Positions 43,930 through 57,675 of a stretch of 64,000 nucleotides of DNA are shown here, one piece after another. The DNA is taken from contig CAMZMU010000071.1 in the NCBI GenBank assembly GCA_947311845.1, positions 17,416,578-17,480,577 of the forward strand, in the 5' to 3' direction. A model generated the notes under the pieces. The model was not told where the DNA came from, made no database searches, and saw only the letters and a list, made by a program, of their open reading frames with translations. This DNA comes from Poa pratensis (Eukaryota > Streptophyta > Magnoliopsida > Poales > Poaceae). The stretch's first letter is position 1. The number at the start of each line of letters is the position of its first letter. The position numbers were made by a program, and so were the translations under genes.

Positions 43930-46900
43930 CAACTAATGTCTCTAATATTGTTGGAATGCTTAATGGCATCGAACAGCTAATGGTAGCAATTATGTTATGG
44001 AAGGAGAAGCTTGAGATCACGATGGCCTTACTCAATATTGATTATGCTCTCCTTAATGATCCTCCTGAGGCACCTAAAGAAATAATGAAAATTATGAAGC
44101 CCTCAAGAAGGAATATGATGTTATAAGGCTAAGTGGGATGACTCTAATCGCAAGTGCCTTATGATGATAAAGGGCTCCATTACACAGAGTATGAGGGGAG
44201 CCCTTCCTGACTGTGAGACAGCTAAAGGGTACTTTGCAAAAATTGAGCATCAGTTTAAAGGGTCTTCTAAAGTTTATGCAACAAGTCTTATCGAAGACTA
44301 ATTGATGAAAAATATGATCCCACTGGAAGCCTTCGAGAGCATATTATGAAGAAGTGCAACATGGCTGCCAAACTTAAGTCTATGGAGATGGAAATTTCTA
44401 GTGGTTTCCTCGTCCATTTTATTATGTCATCTTTGCCTCCTCAATTTGATCCATTTATGATCAACTATAATGCGATGGATGTAAATGGGAGATTGATGAA
44501 ATGATGGCGCGATGTGTGCAAGAGAAGAAAGGCTTAAGGCTGACAGAATTGAGCATATTAATCAGTTTGCATTCACAAAAGAGAAGTAAAAAAATTTGTG
44601 AATGATTATATGAAGCCCAAGCCTAATAAGTTTAAGGAAAAGGCCAATCTTCAAAAGGTTCTCAGCAAAAGAAGCCAAAAAGCACCTAATGCGGAAGAAA
44701 AATTTGATGCTTGCCACTTTTGTGGAAAAGGTGGGCATAAGCGAAAGGATTGTTTTGGCTTCAAGAGATGGCTCAAAGAAAAAGGTACCGATGTTATTAC
44801 TTTTGTTGAAGAATCCCTTTATGTTAATTATGCCACCAATACTTGGTGGATTGATTCAGGTGCAACAATTCATATTGCAAATTCGTTGCAGGGATTCAAT
44901 ATGAGGAGGACCCTAAAAAGAGGGGAAAGAACAATTAGAGTTGCTAATGGTGTTGAAGCTTATGCCGAGGCGCTTGGAGATTTCACTCTCACTCATGGTG
45001 GTTTTAGCTTCTAAATAATGTTCTCTATGTACCCTCGATGAAACGGAATTTAGTTTCTGTTCATGTTTAGATGATGATGGTTATGAGTGTCACTTTGGGA
45101 ATAAGCAATGTATAATTATGTATGACAATAATAATGTTGGTCTTGCCTGTCGACAAGACAAGCTTTATGTAATTCCCTCTGTGATGATATAAATAATGTG
45201 GGTTCTACCTCAAAATAAATGTCGGTACCAAACGCAAACGTAATGATAATGAGACTTCTTCGAAATTATGGCACTATCGTTTAGGCCATATTTCGAGGGG
45301 GAGAATTGAGCGTCTCATTAAAGATCAAGTTCTTCCTTCTCTTGATTTTACGGATGCGGATGTTGATCATTGTATTGATTGCATCAAAGGAAAATATGCC
45401 AAGAAAATTAAGAAAGGTGCAAATCGAAGCACGGAGTTTTGGAATTAATTCATACGGATATATGTGGTCCGTTTAATGTGAGATCGGTGGATGGTTTTAA
45501 TTCATTCATAACGTTCACCGATGATTTCTCCCGTTATGGATATATTTATCAAATTAAAGAAAGATCAGAGGCATTAGACAAGTTCAAGATTTTCAAAGCT
45601 GAGGTTGAAAATCAATGTAATAAAAGAATTAAAGTTGTAAGATCTGATCGTGGTGGGAATACTACGGCAGACATACTACTTATGGCCAAATTCCTGGACC
45701 GTTTGCAAAATTCTTACAGGAAAATGGCATTGTAGCCCAGTACTCAGCACCGGGCGAACCCAGCAAAATGGGGTGGCTGAAAGGAAACCGCACACTTATG
45801 GATATGGTGCGGAGTATGTTAAGCCACTCCACTCTGCCGGTGAATTTATGGATGGAAGCCCTTAAAACAGCAGCACATATTCTTAAGGGTTCCTAGTAAA
45901 TCGGTGCCCAAAACACCGTATGAATTATGGACTGGGAAAAAGCCAACCCTGAATTATTTTCATGTATGGGGCTGTCCTGCTGAAGCAAGGATTTTTAATC
46001 CGGTTATGGGAAAATTAGACCCCAAGACAGTCAGTTGCCATTTTATTGGTTATCCTGACAAATCTAAAGCATATCGATTTTATTGTCCAAATCAGGCAAC
46101 TAAGTTTGTTGAAACAAGACACGCTGTGTTCTTGGAAAGTGATGTGATGAGGGGGAGCATAACACCTCGGGAAATAATTTTGGAGGAAAAACGGGTATAT
46201 GTCCCAGCTCCAATAATTCAAGAACCTATTTTCCCGGTGTCTGCTAATATTGCACCTCTGTTAATGCTATACCTGCTGAGACTCCTGTGACTATTTCAGA
46301 TGTCACACCTGATGATACTTCTATTGAAGATACTCAGCAGCCTCAAATTGTTGATGATGTGCCAAATAATGAACCTCTCAGAAGGTCACAGCGGGCTAGA
46401 AAGTCTGCTATTCCTGATGATTATTTCACTTATATGAGTGAGGATATGAATGAGTCAGTGTTGGATAATGATCCCACCTCATTTAAAGAAGCTATGCAAA
46501 GTGAATATTCGTCTGAATGGCTTAATGCCATGAAAGATGAAATGAAGTCCATGAGCACTAATGATGTATGGGACTTAGTAGAAATTCCCAAAGGAGCCAA
46601 AATAGTTGGAAGTAAATGGGTCTATAAGACCAAACGTGACTCCAAGGGTGATATCGAAAGGTTCAAAGCCAGGCTTGTGGCAAAAGGTTTCACTCAAAGA
46701 GAAGGGATTGATTATAATGAAACATTTTCACCTATCTCTTCCAAGGATTCATTCAGAATAATTATGGCACTTGTGGCTCATTATGATTTAGAGCTACACC
46801 AGATGGATGTCAAAACAACATTTCTAAATGGTGACTTACATGAAGATGTATACATGGCACAACCGGAAGGTTTTGTTGTGGAAGGAAATGAACATTTGGG

Positions 46901-47952
46901 ATGTCATCTGAAGAAATCCATCTATGGCTTGAAGCAAGCATCAAGAGAGTGGTATCTCAAGTTTGATCAAGTCATAAGGAAATTTGGTTTTAAGGAAAAT
47001 AAAGTGGACAATTGTGTTTATGCTAAGTTCAGGGGGAGCCTGATATTATATGTTGATGACATACTCTTGGCCAGCAGTGATATGAATATGCTGATGGAGA
47101 CCAAGAGGTTCCTGTCTTCTAAGTTCGATATGAAGGATCTCGGTAAAGCGGCTTATGTTTTAGGAATTGAAATTCACCGGGATAGATCTAGAGGGATATT
47201 GGGGCTATCTCAGAGAGCATATATTGAGAAGGTACTTAAAAAGTACAACATGCATAAGTGCTCAGCCTCGCCTGCTCCTATTATGCCTCAGTTGTTGGAA
47301 GCATTATGTATGCACAAGTGTGCACTCACCCTGATTTAGCATTTGTGACCGGGATGCTTGGCAGATATCAGTCTAATTCAGGCCAGGATCACTGGAAGGC
47401 TGCTAAAAAGGTCTTGTGTTATTTGCAAGGTACTAAAGGCTTTATGCTTACTTATGAGAAATATGATAACCTCGAAGTGGTGGGTTATTCAGATGCTGAT
47501 TTTGCGGGGTGTGTTGACACTAAGAAATCCACGTCAGGTTATATTTTCACCCTCGCAAAAGGAGCTATATCGTCAAAAAGCTCCAAACAAATTGTCACTG
47601 CATCATCGACAATGCAGGCAGAATATGTGGCATGTTATGAGGCTACCGGGCAGGCGGTATGGCTGATTTTTTTATCCCGGGACAGCGAGTGATTGACAAT
47701 ATTTCCAGACCTCTCACTCTCTACTGCGATAATCAACCCGTAGTGATCTATTCGAGTAACAACAAGTCAAGTGGTGCTGCCAAACACATTGACATCAAAT
47801 ATCATGGTGTGAAAGATAGAATCCAGGATCAGACAACTAATGTTAAGTACATTAGTACTAAGTTCATGTTAGCGGATCTGCTCACAAAAGACTTACCATC
47901 CAGTGTATTCAGAGAGCATGTTGTCGGCATGGGTTTGGTCGAAAGCTTTTGA
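43930..47952 (+). pseudogene. Copia gag-pol, broken by many small indels
   Basis: Gag begins near 43930 and is out of frame in several places. The zinc knuckle CHFCGKGGHKRKDC lies near 44720 and the protease motif WWIDSGATIHIAN near 44845. The integrase HHCC region (WHYRLGHISR) is near 45270 and its DDE core starts at LIHTDICGPF (45440) with RSDRGG near 45640. RT is well preserved (KWVYKTKRDSKGDIERFKAR, LVAKGFTQREGIDY, LILYVDDILLAS near 47040). RNase H includes VVGYSDADFAGC (47480) and DLLTKDLP (47875). About 75 nt are missing near 47280 between RT and RNase H. Most of the other breaks are single missing bases in short homopolymers (see findings). Confidence 0.9.
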
Positions 47953-48331
47953 TCCTCGAGAAGTTGGAACCATTATGGCACTATCTCCCCAAAAGGGTTC
48001 ATTTTGAGATTGAATGGGAACCATAGTCACTTGGTTCAGCAGTACTTAATTGACTGCTGTAATTTATTGTCTTGGCGTACTATTTTATCAAAAGATGAGT
48101 CTGTAAAGTTTATGATGTTTATGTAAAGAATTATGTAAATAAAGCTAATGAATAGTGTGAATAAAGTTTATGAAGCTCATAAGTTAAAGAGGTTTATTTT
48201 AATATGAAGTGATGTACTATAGTCATTGGATTAAATGGTACCTAATAGATCATTACAATCTTTTTGTCTTGGTGCATTATTTTGTTGCAAAATGAGCTTG
48301 TAAAGTTTAGCTTTACGATCAAGGGGGAGAA

Positions 48332-48754
48332 TGTTGGATATTTGGATGATCTAGGCTGCTCTCCTAGGTCAACCTTTTCGGCTGCTACAATAGCCGGTGC
48401 TGCAGTAACCGACATGCTACAGTAGGTCGGTTTTGATGTGCCTTGATCGGAGGCAAAAACCAACTCAAAGTGCTGGTTCCCCTGGTGTGCAGTGCTAATA
48501 TATAAAGGGCTCTTTTATGGGAGAAGAGACTACGGCTCTCAGTTTTCCTTCTCACCTCCTAAGCTCTATCCACTCTTTGGCTTACCGATCAAGCTTGCAC
48601 TGAAACACCGGGAAGAACCAAGCACAAACAGATCAATCCCTAGGTGATCTGAGCATCCACGGAAGACATGGCTGCATCACAAGATCAAGGTAACCTGATA
48701 ATCCTCTCCTTGTGAGGCTCAAACTTGAGCTAGTTGATCCTAGAGGATACAACA
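48332..48754 (+). repeat. 3' LTR (423 bp)
   Basis: It begins TGTTGGATATTTGG and ends GAGGATACAACA, followed by the CATTG target duplication. Confidence 0.95.
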
Positions 48755-48980
48755 CATTGTAGTCGAGGTTAAGAGGGGCGGAGCGCTAGAGGTGGTGCCA
48801 CCGGGACGCCAGGACTCGGGTGCGAGCGCCTTCCTTGGTGGGGAGGAGGGAGATGATGTCGCCGAGGACGTCGTCGGGGAGATGGCTGATGCGGTCGGCA
48901 CCTCCACCGTCATCCTCACCAACTATCCTGCTCCTCCTCCTCCTCCTCTCTGAACTAGGGCCGCTCGCCTCCATTTCCAC
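48755..48980 (-). pseudogene. F-box protein pseudogene, 5' part
   Basis: Minus-strand start at 48978-48980 ([18 protein letters not shown]), followed by the F-box motif [20 protein letters not shown] and [15 protein letters not shown] at 48786-48788 then interrupts the frame exactly where this family has Trp (RWHHL-stop-RSAPLNLD). The frame continues to 48760 and, across the copia insertion, joins 40223 in phase. Upstream non-coding sequence to about 49290 is shared with the duplicate at 27673-28045. Confidence 0.88.
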
Positions 48981-49290
48981 CGAGGGCGAGGGGGATTCTA
49001 GGGTTTATTTCAGCGGTTCATGGAGCACCAATACCAATGTAGGTGCGAGCAAGAGAGCAGGCGGCTAGGGAGAAGCGGAGGATTAGGGGGAGGAGAAGGA
49101 GCTGAGCACGGGAGGAACGGCGGCGGCGTGGTCGGCCGGATGGCGGGCGGCGGCGGTGTGGAGTGGTGGCGTGGAAATGGAAACTGGACAGAGAGTGGAG
49201 CTGGTCCAATCCTCTCTGACTTTTCTAGACAATTACGTATTTGTTTTGTATTTTAAGTTAAAAAATTAACAGGGAAGGTCCCTGGTCCCC

Positions 49291-50640
49291 GACGGATCCA
49301 GAAGAGGGAATAGCCGCCGAGAGTTTCAAAATACTACTAAAAAAAGCAAGGTTGTCAATATACCATTATAATTTTGATTTTTATGCCAAAATACCACTTA
49401 ACTGAGAGTAACACTCTAAAAAAAGACTTTGTATGCAGTATGCACTAACGTTCTAACAAACGACAACTCTCTCATTTTCACTTACTTCAATAGCTTTTAT
49501 ATAAGATTTCAGCAACATTTTGACAAGATTTCTTCAGTTGAGCGACACTAGCATTCTTTCTAGATTAAGTGCATTTTACATGCATTATTTCTCAACATGG
49601 GACAAATGAAGTAATGATTGAGTGCATTCTACATGCATTCTTTCTTGATTCTAATTTAGATATATTACTGGCAATGAGAGATTATTAGAACTATATGGAG
49701 TTCCTTACATCTCAAATTTTAATACTCAAAATATAACTTGAAGTTAATCATCCAACAACAGGTAAAGTTAGCTTCCATAAAACTCTACTCCCTCTGATCC
49801 GATAAAAGTGTCGCCTACATCGCGATATATGTTGGTAGTTGTCGTGTTTGCTACTTATCAAAGTTTCACCCCATTTCTAAGTTCCATAGATAAAACTTGT
49901 ATGTCATGGAGTGCGAGTTGAGGTTAAAACACAAGGTTCTCTTGTAAATACAATGACCAAGTTTCATAGATATAACCTATATATTGATGGACTAGTGTAA
50001 TTGTGATGAAATATAAGTTTATTTTGCAGCACAACTTATTAGTCCATCCACAGTCTTCTTCTCCATATTTTTTAACATACCAGCGAATATGCCCATGCCT
50101 TGTAGTAATCCTTCATTGCCGCGATTTTTTCTACTATTGCAATGCCACATGCGCAATGGCACCAAGGAAACGGGCTATGGGGGCACTTAAATGGTTTTGG
50201 AAAACTCAGGTGATCATGTGTCTCGTTTTCGACGAGATAATTGCATAAAACCATCATAGTTGGAGAAATGTTATCAGCGCTTCAATAACAACCACCACTT
50301 TTGATGTATTTTGGTAAGCTTTTGCCGACATTTCCTCAAATGTGATGATTTTTTTTGCAATTTACTATGTTTTCAACCTTTGGGGGTGTGGTATTAATTT
50401 TCTGAAATATCCGGGGTCAGTGGAGTTTTTTTTAACTGGGGGTATATGGGCCTCTTTCTGTTTGTAACGAGTCCGATTTCGCAACCGCCTCTATTCTGGC
50501 CTGGGTTTCGTTCATCTTTGTCCTCTACCAAAACTCCACCGTTGTCAAGTAAAAACTCCACCATTGCCGTCGGGAAAAGATTGAACCGGTGATTCCCGTG
50601 AAAGGCAGGCAGATACTACAGTAGTTCCGATCCACCCTTC
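49291..50640. other. Intergenic, AT-rich, no gene seen
   Basis: ACTCCCTCTGATCCGATAAA near 49788 looks like one end of a Stowaway-type MITE, but no inverted partner was found. No open frame with recognisable similarity is present. Confidence 0.5.
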
Positions 50641-50768
50641 CGTCCTAAATCCATTCCAGTCCCCGTCATCCCCTACACTACCGCCTCTCCCTCCTCCCCA
50701 AATTTAATTCGAGCCCTAACCCTGCTCAACACGCCAGAGGGAGGGAGGAGACCCCCGAGTCCGGCAAG

Positions 50769-52234
<1,466 letters not shown>

Positions 52235-53731
52235 TGGGTGGAATTGTTTGGAGGCATGGGTGGTGATGATAGGTAGTCTGAACAGATTAAGGTTGCAATT
52301 TGCAGTTTTGAATGATAGTTTTAGGTGGATTGTCCATCGTGATGCACACAGAGTTTTAAACCAGACGATACACACCCACGAAATTGTAAATTGGTTTGTG
52401 CAGAGTAACAGTGTTGCTCTCATTGGTTCTTTCTATAGTTTGTTGAATCAACTGTCTATTGGTAAAGGCATATCGGGAGATATTTTCCTGAAGTGTAGAT
52501 AAGCTTCACTTTAAGAAATAAAAATCTGCTAAATCTTAGTGTGTGTAGTTTGCCGTTTGAACTCGTAAGTCCGATCATTTGTGTTTCCATGGTAGGGTTT
52601 TATCATTCTTACCACTATGATCGACCCTATACTCAGAATTGCCATTTGACTGATCGAATCCTCAGGAACGCCACTACTGTAACACCCGATTTTCACTAAC
52701 CGGTTTTTCTGAAAAAGGGGTGAACTAAATTTTTTTGAAAACCTTTTAACTTGAATTTCTCTAGGTTTGATCAAAACTCATTTTAACTTTTGGTGATTGA
52801 TGTTGAGATCATGTACCTCCCTTTGTCCCAAACCCGGGAATATTCTCTGAATATTTCTGATCACCTTTGATCCCGTTCATTAGGGTTTTCTTTACAAAAC
52901 CTTAATGCCTTTTCTATAGAAAAGTAAATCCGATATGCCGCCTCTCCAAAGCAACTCTCCTTTGTCTTGCTTGGAAAATTCCGCCAAAAATTTCAAAGAC
53001 ACCTATCCTCATGTATATCCCATATATGCATGAACATCGCCATGACCTATGCAACTTTTTCAGATTGAAGAAATTACCAAATCTGCCACTACCGGGCTAT
53101 TAAATCCAAAACCCGACTTCCACTCCACCATAAATCTTGACCACCTGAGAAAGTGTTCCCTGTCCTATTAGAAGCCTCCCACAGAAATTTGGGATCATTT
53201 GGACCAACTTTTTCTTGTAGGACACCCATCGAACACCTTCTGCCCTTTTCGAAACCCAAAAATGTTTACACATGAAACTTTCTCCAAATTGAGTGAAACT
53301 GGACCACATTGCTCACATACCAGTAGAACATCACCAGTTAAAATCCTAGCTCCATTGGGATAGTGGAAGCCCATTTTCATTTCATCGAACACCTTGAGGG
53401 CATTTGAATTTTTCAAAACTTTGCACTGACTTTTTGTCCCAATTTGATGTTTTGCTTGCTGTGTATTGTTTGTAGCAGTAGTGCAACCCAGTGACGTGAC
53501 CCGTTTTCTTTTTAGTGCCCTAAATCCTCGGGAACGCGACGACGCCGCTCGCGTCGCGCTCTGGACATGCCGGTGTCGGCATTACCCGGTGCAAAACGAG
53601 CCCCTGCCCTTATCCCCTACAGCAGTGCCACCATCCCCTCCTCCTCCTTATCTCCTCCCTGTAGGAGAGAAACGTCATGGATGACCTCGGCCGGCCATCA
53701 ATGGCCATCACCTACTTCTCCTCCTTCCCCC

Positions 53732-53745
53732 TCTATATAAAGCCT
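53732..53745 (+). promoter_or_regulatory. Putative TATA box of the solo LTR
   Basis: CTCTATATAAAGCC lies about 1.05 kb into the LTR and is followed by GC-rich sequence. The position would make U3 about 1.1 kb and leave a long R/U5. Confidence 0.5.
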
Positions 53746-54810
53746 CCAAGAGCAGCCCAGGCACATCCTAGCCACTCCCCACCTCTTTCCACTCCCTGCC
53801 CTCTCCATTCAGTGCACAAGATCCACCGAAAGTCCTCCACAAATCTCCACAAAAATTGCCACCATGGCCGGAGCTCTTCGAGCTCGGGCGCGCGAGCAGG
53901 AGGCCGCCCCGCCTCCGGTTCCGCCTTCCCCGGCCACGGAGCGCCACCCCGGGCGGTCCCCACCATCGCCGGCCCTCCGGGCGAGCTCCTCGGCCCGTCC
54001 CCGGGCCCCGGCCGCTCTGTGCCGTTCCCGTACGGTATCGAGAGGTTGAAGACGACGACCGATCGATCCTCTGTTTTCTTTTTCTTTTTTGCACGAACCG
54101 TTTTCTGGCCTGGTCCAGAACACAGCCCAGCCAGCAGCAGCTCGCAGCCCACCAGTGGCCTGACCAAGCGCACGCAGCGCGCAGCGCAGTGGCGTGCAGT
54201 AGCGGCCCATTTACGGCCCGCGCTGTTTTTTCGCGGACCTTTTTCTTTTTCCCTGCTGGACAGTTTTTCAAACATCAATATCTTTTGAACCGTAACTCCG
54301 TTTTCGGTGATTCAAATTTCTAAATCTTCGGCTCGACGAGATCTTTCCGTTGGTACTGGTTTTGTTATCTTTGAAAATATTTAGTTTCGTTGACTTTATT
54401 TAACATGTTGTTTCCCGTTCCGGGGTTTAATCGTCTTTCGAAGTTCCGACGCGCGACGACACCGAGATCTCCTGGATCTTTTGGTACCCATCTTATAAGG
54501 CAAGCTAACCCCTTGCTATGAGAAGTTCAACAGTGTTTGTTTGTTTATTTGCTTATTGCTATGCCGGGTGTTTATATTATTGTCTGTCTACTGTTATATT
54601 TATGCATGATTGTTTGTGTTCAATATGTTACTTGGAATATTGCTCCTGCCATGTTGCATATCATGTTGCATATTTATTTATCGTACTTACTTGGTTATAT
54701 TATGTATTGTTAATATTTATCAAACACACATCATTCTTAAGACAATGGACTGGGGGAACCGCCGCCGTCGATAGAATGGTGGAGTGATGTAACTCCCTAA
54801 AACATTAACA

Positions 54811-55106
54811 TTGATCTGCGATGGCGCTGGTCGGAGGTAGCTCTGCCACAGTCACCCGATCGACGCAAACCACTTGTGATATCTTTTGTAGTTGATCTGT
54901 GATGGCGCTGGTCGGAGGTAGCTCTGCCACAGTCACCCGATCGACGTAAACCACTTGTGCTATCTTTTGTAGTTGATCTGTGATGGCGTTGGTCAGAGGT
55001 AGCTCCGCCACAGTCACCCGATAGACGTCAACCACTTGTGCTACCTTTTGTATTGATCTGTGATGGCGCTGGTCGGAGGTAGCTCCGCCACAGTCACCCG
55101 GTCAAT
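54811..55106 (+). repeat. Four tandem 80-81 bp repeats in the solo LTR
   Basis: Units start TTGATCTG(C/T)GATGGCG at 54811, 54892, 54973 and 55053 and contain GGAGGTAGCTCTGCCACAGT and CACCCGATCGACG. The last unit is incomplete. Confidence 0.93.
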
Positions 55107-57440
55107 ACAAACAAACTATTGCTTGAAATATTATGTTGCTAATGTCCGGTTGTTTGATGGTATATTATTATAATGTTATGGTTTTTGTGCTGGACTAATC
55201 CTTGGTTGTTGGACTTGTGAATGATGAAACTTGATTAATGAAACACCTCTCCAAACATCGATAGGGTCAGTCTATAGTGCCACTAATCTGAACATCGAAA
55301 GCACTGCCACTGTCGCTCATATGGGCGGGCCTTGGCCTACGTAACCTGTTGAGCCTCCTTTGATGCTACCATGTTGGCAAGTCTAGTCGGTTACCTTTGT
55401 GGTCGGGGCTAGTCTTGTGAAGGTTCCGGAGCTAGGCGTTGCTCATCTGTTGGGGGCGTGCCGGATTCACTTCGTCATAAGACATAGAGTTGTGTCGGTA
55501 GCTATACAGGGAGTGTCTTGGTAGCGTGAATGGTCAGGTGAGTGTATCTTGCTGAGTTCGTCTTAAGGATGATATCCTAAAGTACCGGCTGAGTGGGGTG
55601 CACTTAGATGGGTGGTATCTGCAACCTCTCGAGAGTGTAAAATCTGGATGTCTAGCCTCGTTCCAAGGTTATGGAATAACAGTTCAGTGTCGGTCACACT
55701 ATTGTCTTTATCGAGTCCGGAGGTTAAACATAAGTTCGGTTTGAAAGAAAGATGAACAACCTGATTTCACTAAATGAACTATAAGATGATGCAGAGAATG
55801 TTACTTGAGCTGTGGATGGTTACCGTGTTTAGGGGTGACGGTGTGATCGTTGGGAGCCTAGAGTTAGGCCTGAGCCAACATCAACCGTGCATGCCCAACG
55901 TGGAAAAATAAGGCCAGAAGGCTAGGAGAGTTGAGAAAAAGAGATAAAGCCAGTGGGCCTATCAGGGATGATAAATATTGTTATGTTACTTGGTACCAAA
56001 TGGTACACCCGTTTACTCGTCACAGGTAAGCCCTTTGTCTGATTACCGGTGCACGATCCAACCCCACCTGGGTTGGACTATGTACTGGCGATACCCCCGT
56101 TGCTTTCTTATAACATGTTTGGTTGTCAATATCCTGCTACTTTTATGTCACGTATCTAGAGTAGATACTTGCCATGTTGTAGGATTTTATTTCTAATGTA
56201 TATCTTGCTGCATGATTGTTGGATTGTTTGTAGTGAGTGGCGATTCTTACAGAGTGCATACAAATATACTCACGGGTCTTGTGTTTGTGGCCAGATGTTG
56301 GCGAGGATACATCTTCTACCTTAGCAAGGACGTGGAGGAAGAGCGTGTTAGGATCAGTAGCCCAGTCAGATGCCTGTGGAGTGGAGCCGCTCCAAGCCGT
56401 TGCCTTAGCCGTCTTTCGCTGCCAGTTAAACTCTGTCCTGAGCCATGCTTGGCTTGATATTTGGTCATATCTTGATGGCCTTGTAAACCATTTGTAACAC
56501 TTCTTGTGCCTGATTGTGTAATGATTTCCATGATGTTGCACTGTCGTGACGTGCGGCCAGATATCTTGGGCTGGCGCACGGGACGACCGCCTTTCTGGCG
56601 AGATGTGCCAGGGAGGGGTGTCACAACTACTCTTAGTGTGACAATCAATTTTTTACATTCCGTTATCTCCACAGTTAGTATGAAATCAGTTTTGCCATTC
56701 AAGAGAGTTGAGTGTTGTCGGAGCTAAATTTTGATCCGACATATGCTACAAATATTCCTTCCATGCACGCATTGCATTGTAGAAATAGACTTGAGATGGA
56801 TATATTACGTATATCCATATAGCGAACTAATCTACTCATCTATGTATGACATGCAATCATGCATCATGCAACAAGCAGATAATTGACGTTACCCTCCAGA
56901 GTAAACGGTACCCCTTAGTGCGTACCTGCAAATGTAAGCTTCGCGTCACTATTTTGGAGGTCCAAAGCTTGAACAACTTATGTCAGGGTTCACGAATTGT
57001 GATTACAAATATGGAACTGACATAGTAAGTTCCCCTTCGTAAAAAGGTATTATTTAGAATTCAGGAAGCATATGATTTATAACGCTGCTCTTTTAGCGCA
57101 AAAGATGCAATAACGCTTTCCTAACAAAGATAAGTTTGCATAATTTGCAAGAGTTTCGGGGGCAGTTCCTATCTTTGGTGTTTTTTCTTTGGCCACACCT
57201 GCTTAAATTCTCAATTTATGTTATTCTCATGTATGTTAGGAACACGTAGCCAAGTACAATGGAATAGAATGTCATAGTTTGTTACGAAAATCAGAAGGAT
57301 CCACCGTACTATGTTTCATATTTAAAGTATTCTTTTATCACTTAAAACAGTTAAACTGCATACAACTAGATTTAGATGATCTACTGGCATGGCATCATTC
57401 AAAAGTGCATCACATCTATAAATTATTTAACAAATATTTT

Positions 57441-57675
57441 TTGCTGGCACGAGGTCTCAGTTCATCTAACAAGACCGTTGAGAACTATGTACTAGATACT
57501 ACCAACAAGCGTCAATGTATTTGCTGGCACGAGGTCTCAGTTCATCTAACAAGACCGTTGAGAACTATGTACTCACTCTGTTCGGAAAAGGATGTCACAA
57601 AAATGGTAGACTATTTTTGTGACATCCTTTTCCGAACGGAGGAAGTACTAGATACTACCAACAAGTGTCAATGTA
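57441..57675 (+). repeat. 80-bp tandem duplication, second copy carrying a MITE
   Basis: Copies start TTGCTGGCACGAGGTCTCAG at 57441 and 57521. The second is interrupted by a 74-bp Stowaway element at 57572. Apart from that the copies are almost identical. Confidence 0.9.
57572..57645. mobile_element. Stowaway MITE (74 bp)
   Basis: It begins CTCACTCTGTTCGGAAAAGG and ends with the inverse CCTTTTCCGAACGGAGGAAG, and is flanked by TA (57570-57571, 57646-57647). The first copy of the surrounding 80-bp duplication shows the empty site with one TA. Confidence 0.92.

Larger units (their letters stand above)
40229..48754 (+). mobile_element. Ty1/copia LTR retrotransposon, complete but decayed (8.5 kb)
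   Basis: LTRs of 423 bp each (40229-40651, 48332-48754) are flanked by the duplication CATTG (40224-40228, 48755-48759). A Met-tRNA-type PBS (TGTTATCAGAGCAC) follows the left LTR and a polypurine tract AAGGGGGAGAA precedes the right one. Gag-pol order (gag, protease, integrase, RT, RNase H) is that of copia elements of the TNT1-like group. The element interrupts the minus-strand F-box pseudogene between codons for LDYN and DLAC. It carries a 1.68-kb Helitron in its leader and many single-base coding gaps, so it is not autonomous. Confidence 0.95.
52678..56625 (+). mobile_element. Solo LTR, 3,948 bp
   Basis: It has TGTAACACCC...GGGTGTCACA ends and the 5-bp duplication ACTAC (52673-52677, 56626-56630). 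The inverted TIR arm near 57798-57802 preserves the uninterrupted site with a single ACTAC, which proves the borders. No PBS, polypurine tract or coding domain lies inside, so this is a very long solo LTR rather than a complete element. A TATA-like CTCTATATAAAGCC near 53732 suggests plus orientation. A GC-rich region lies at 53500-54200. Confidence 0.87.

Noticed and set aside
49780..49990. Stowaway MITE
   Set aside because: CTCCCTCTGATCCG resembles a Stowaway-like end, but no inverted partner followed by TA was found downstream.
53677..54288. Overlapping open frames of 130-200 codons on both strands in GC-rich sequence
   Set aside because: They lie inside the solo LTR, overlap in several frames at once and show no recognisable domain; GC-rich composition explains the lack of stops.
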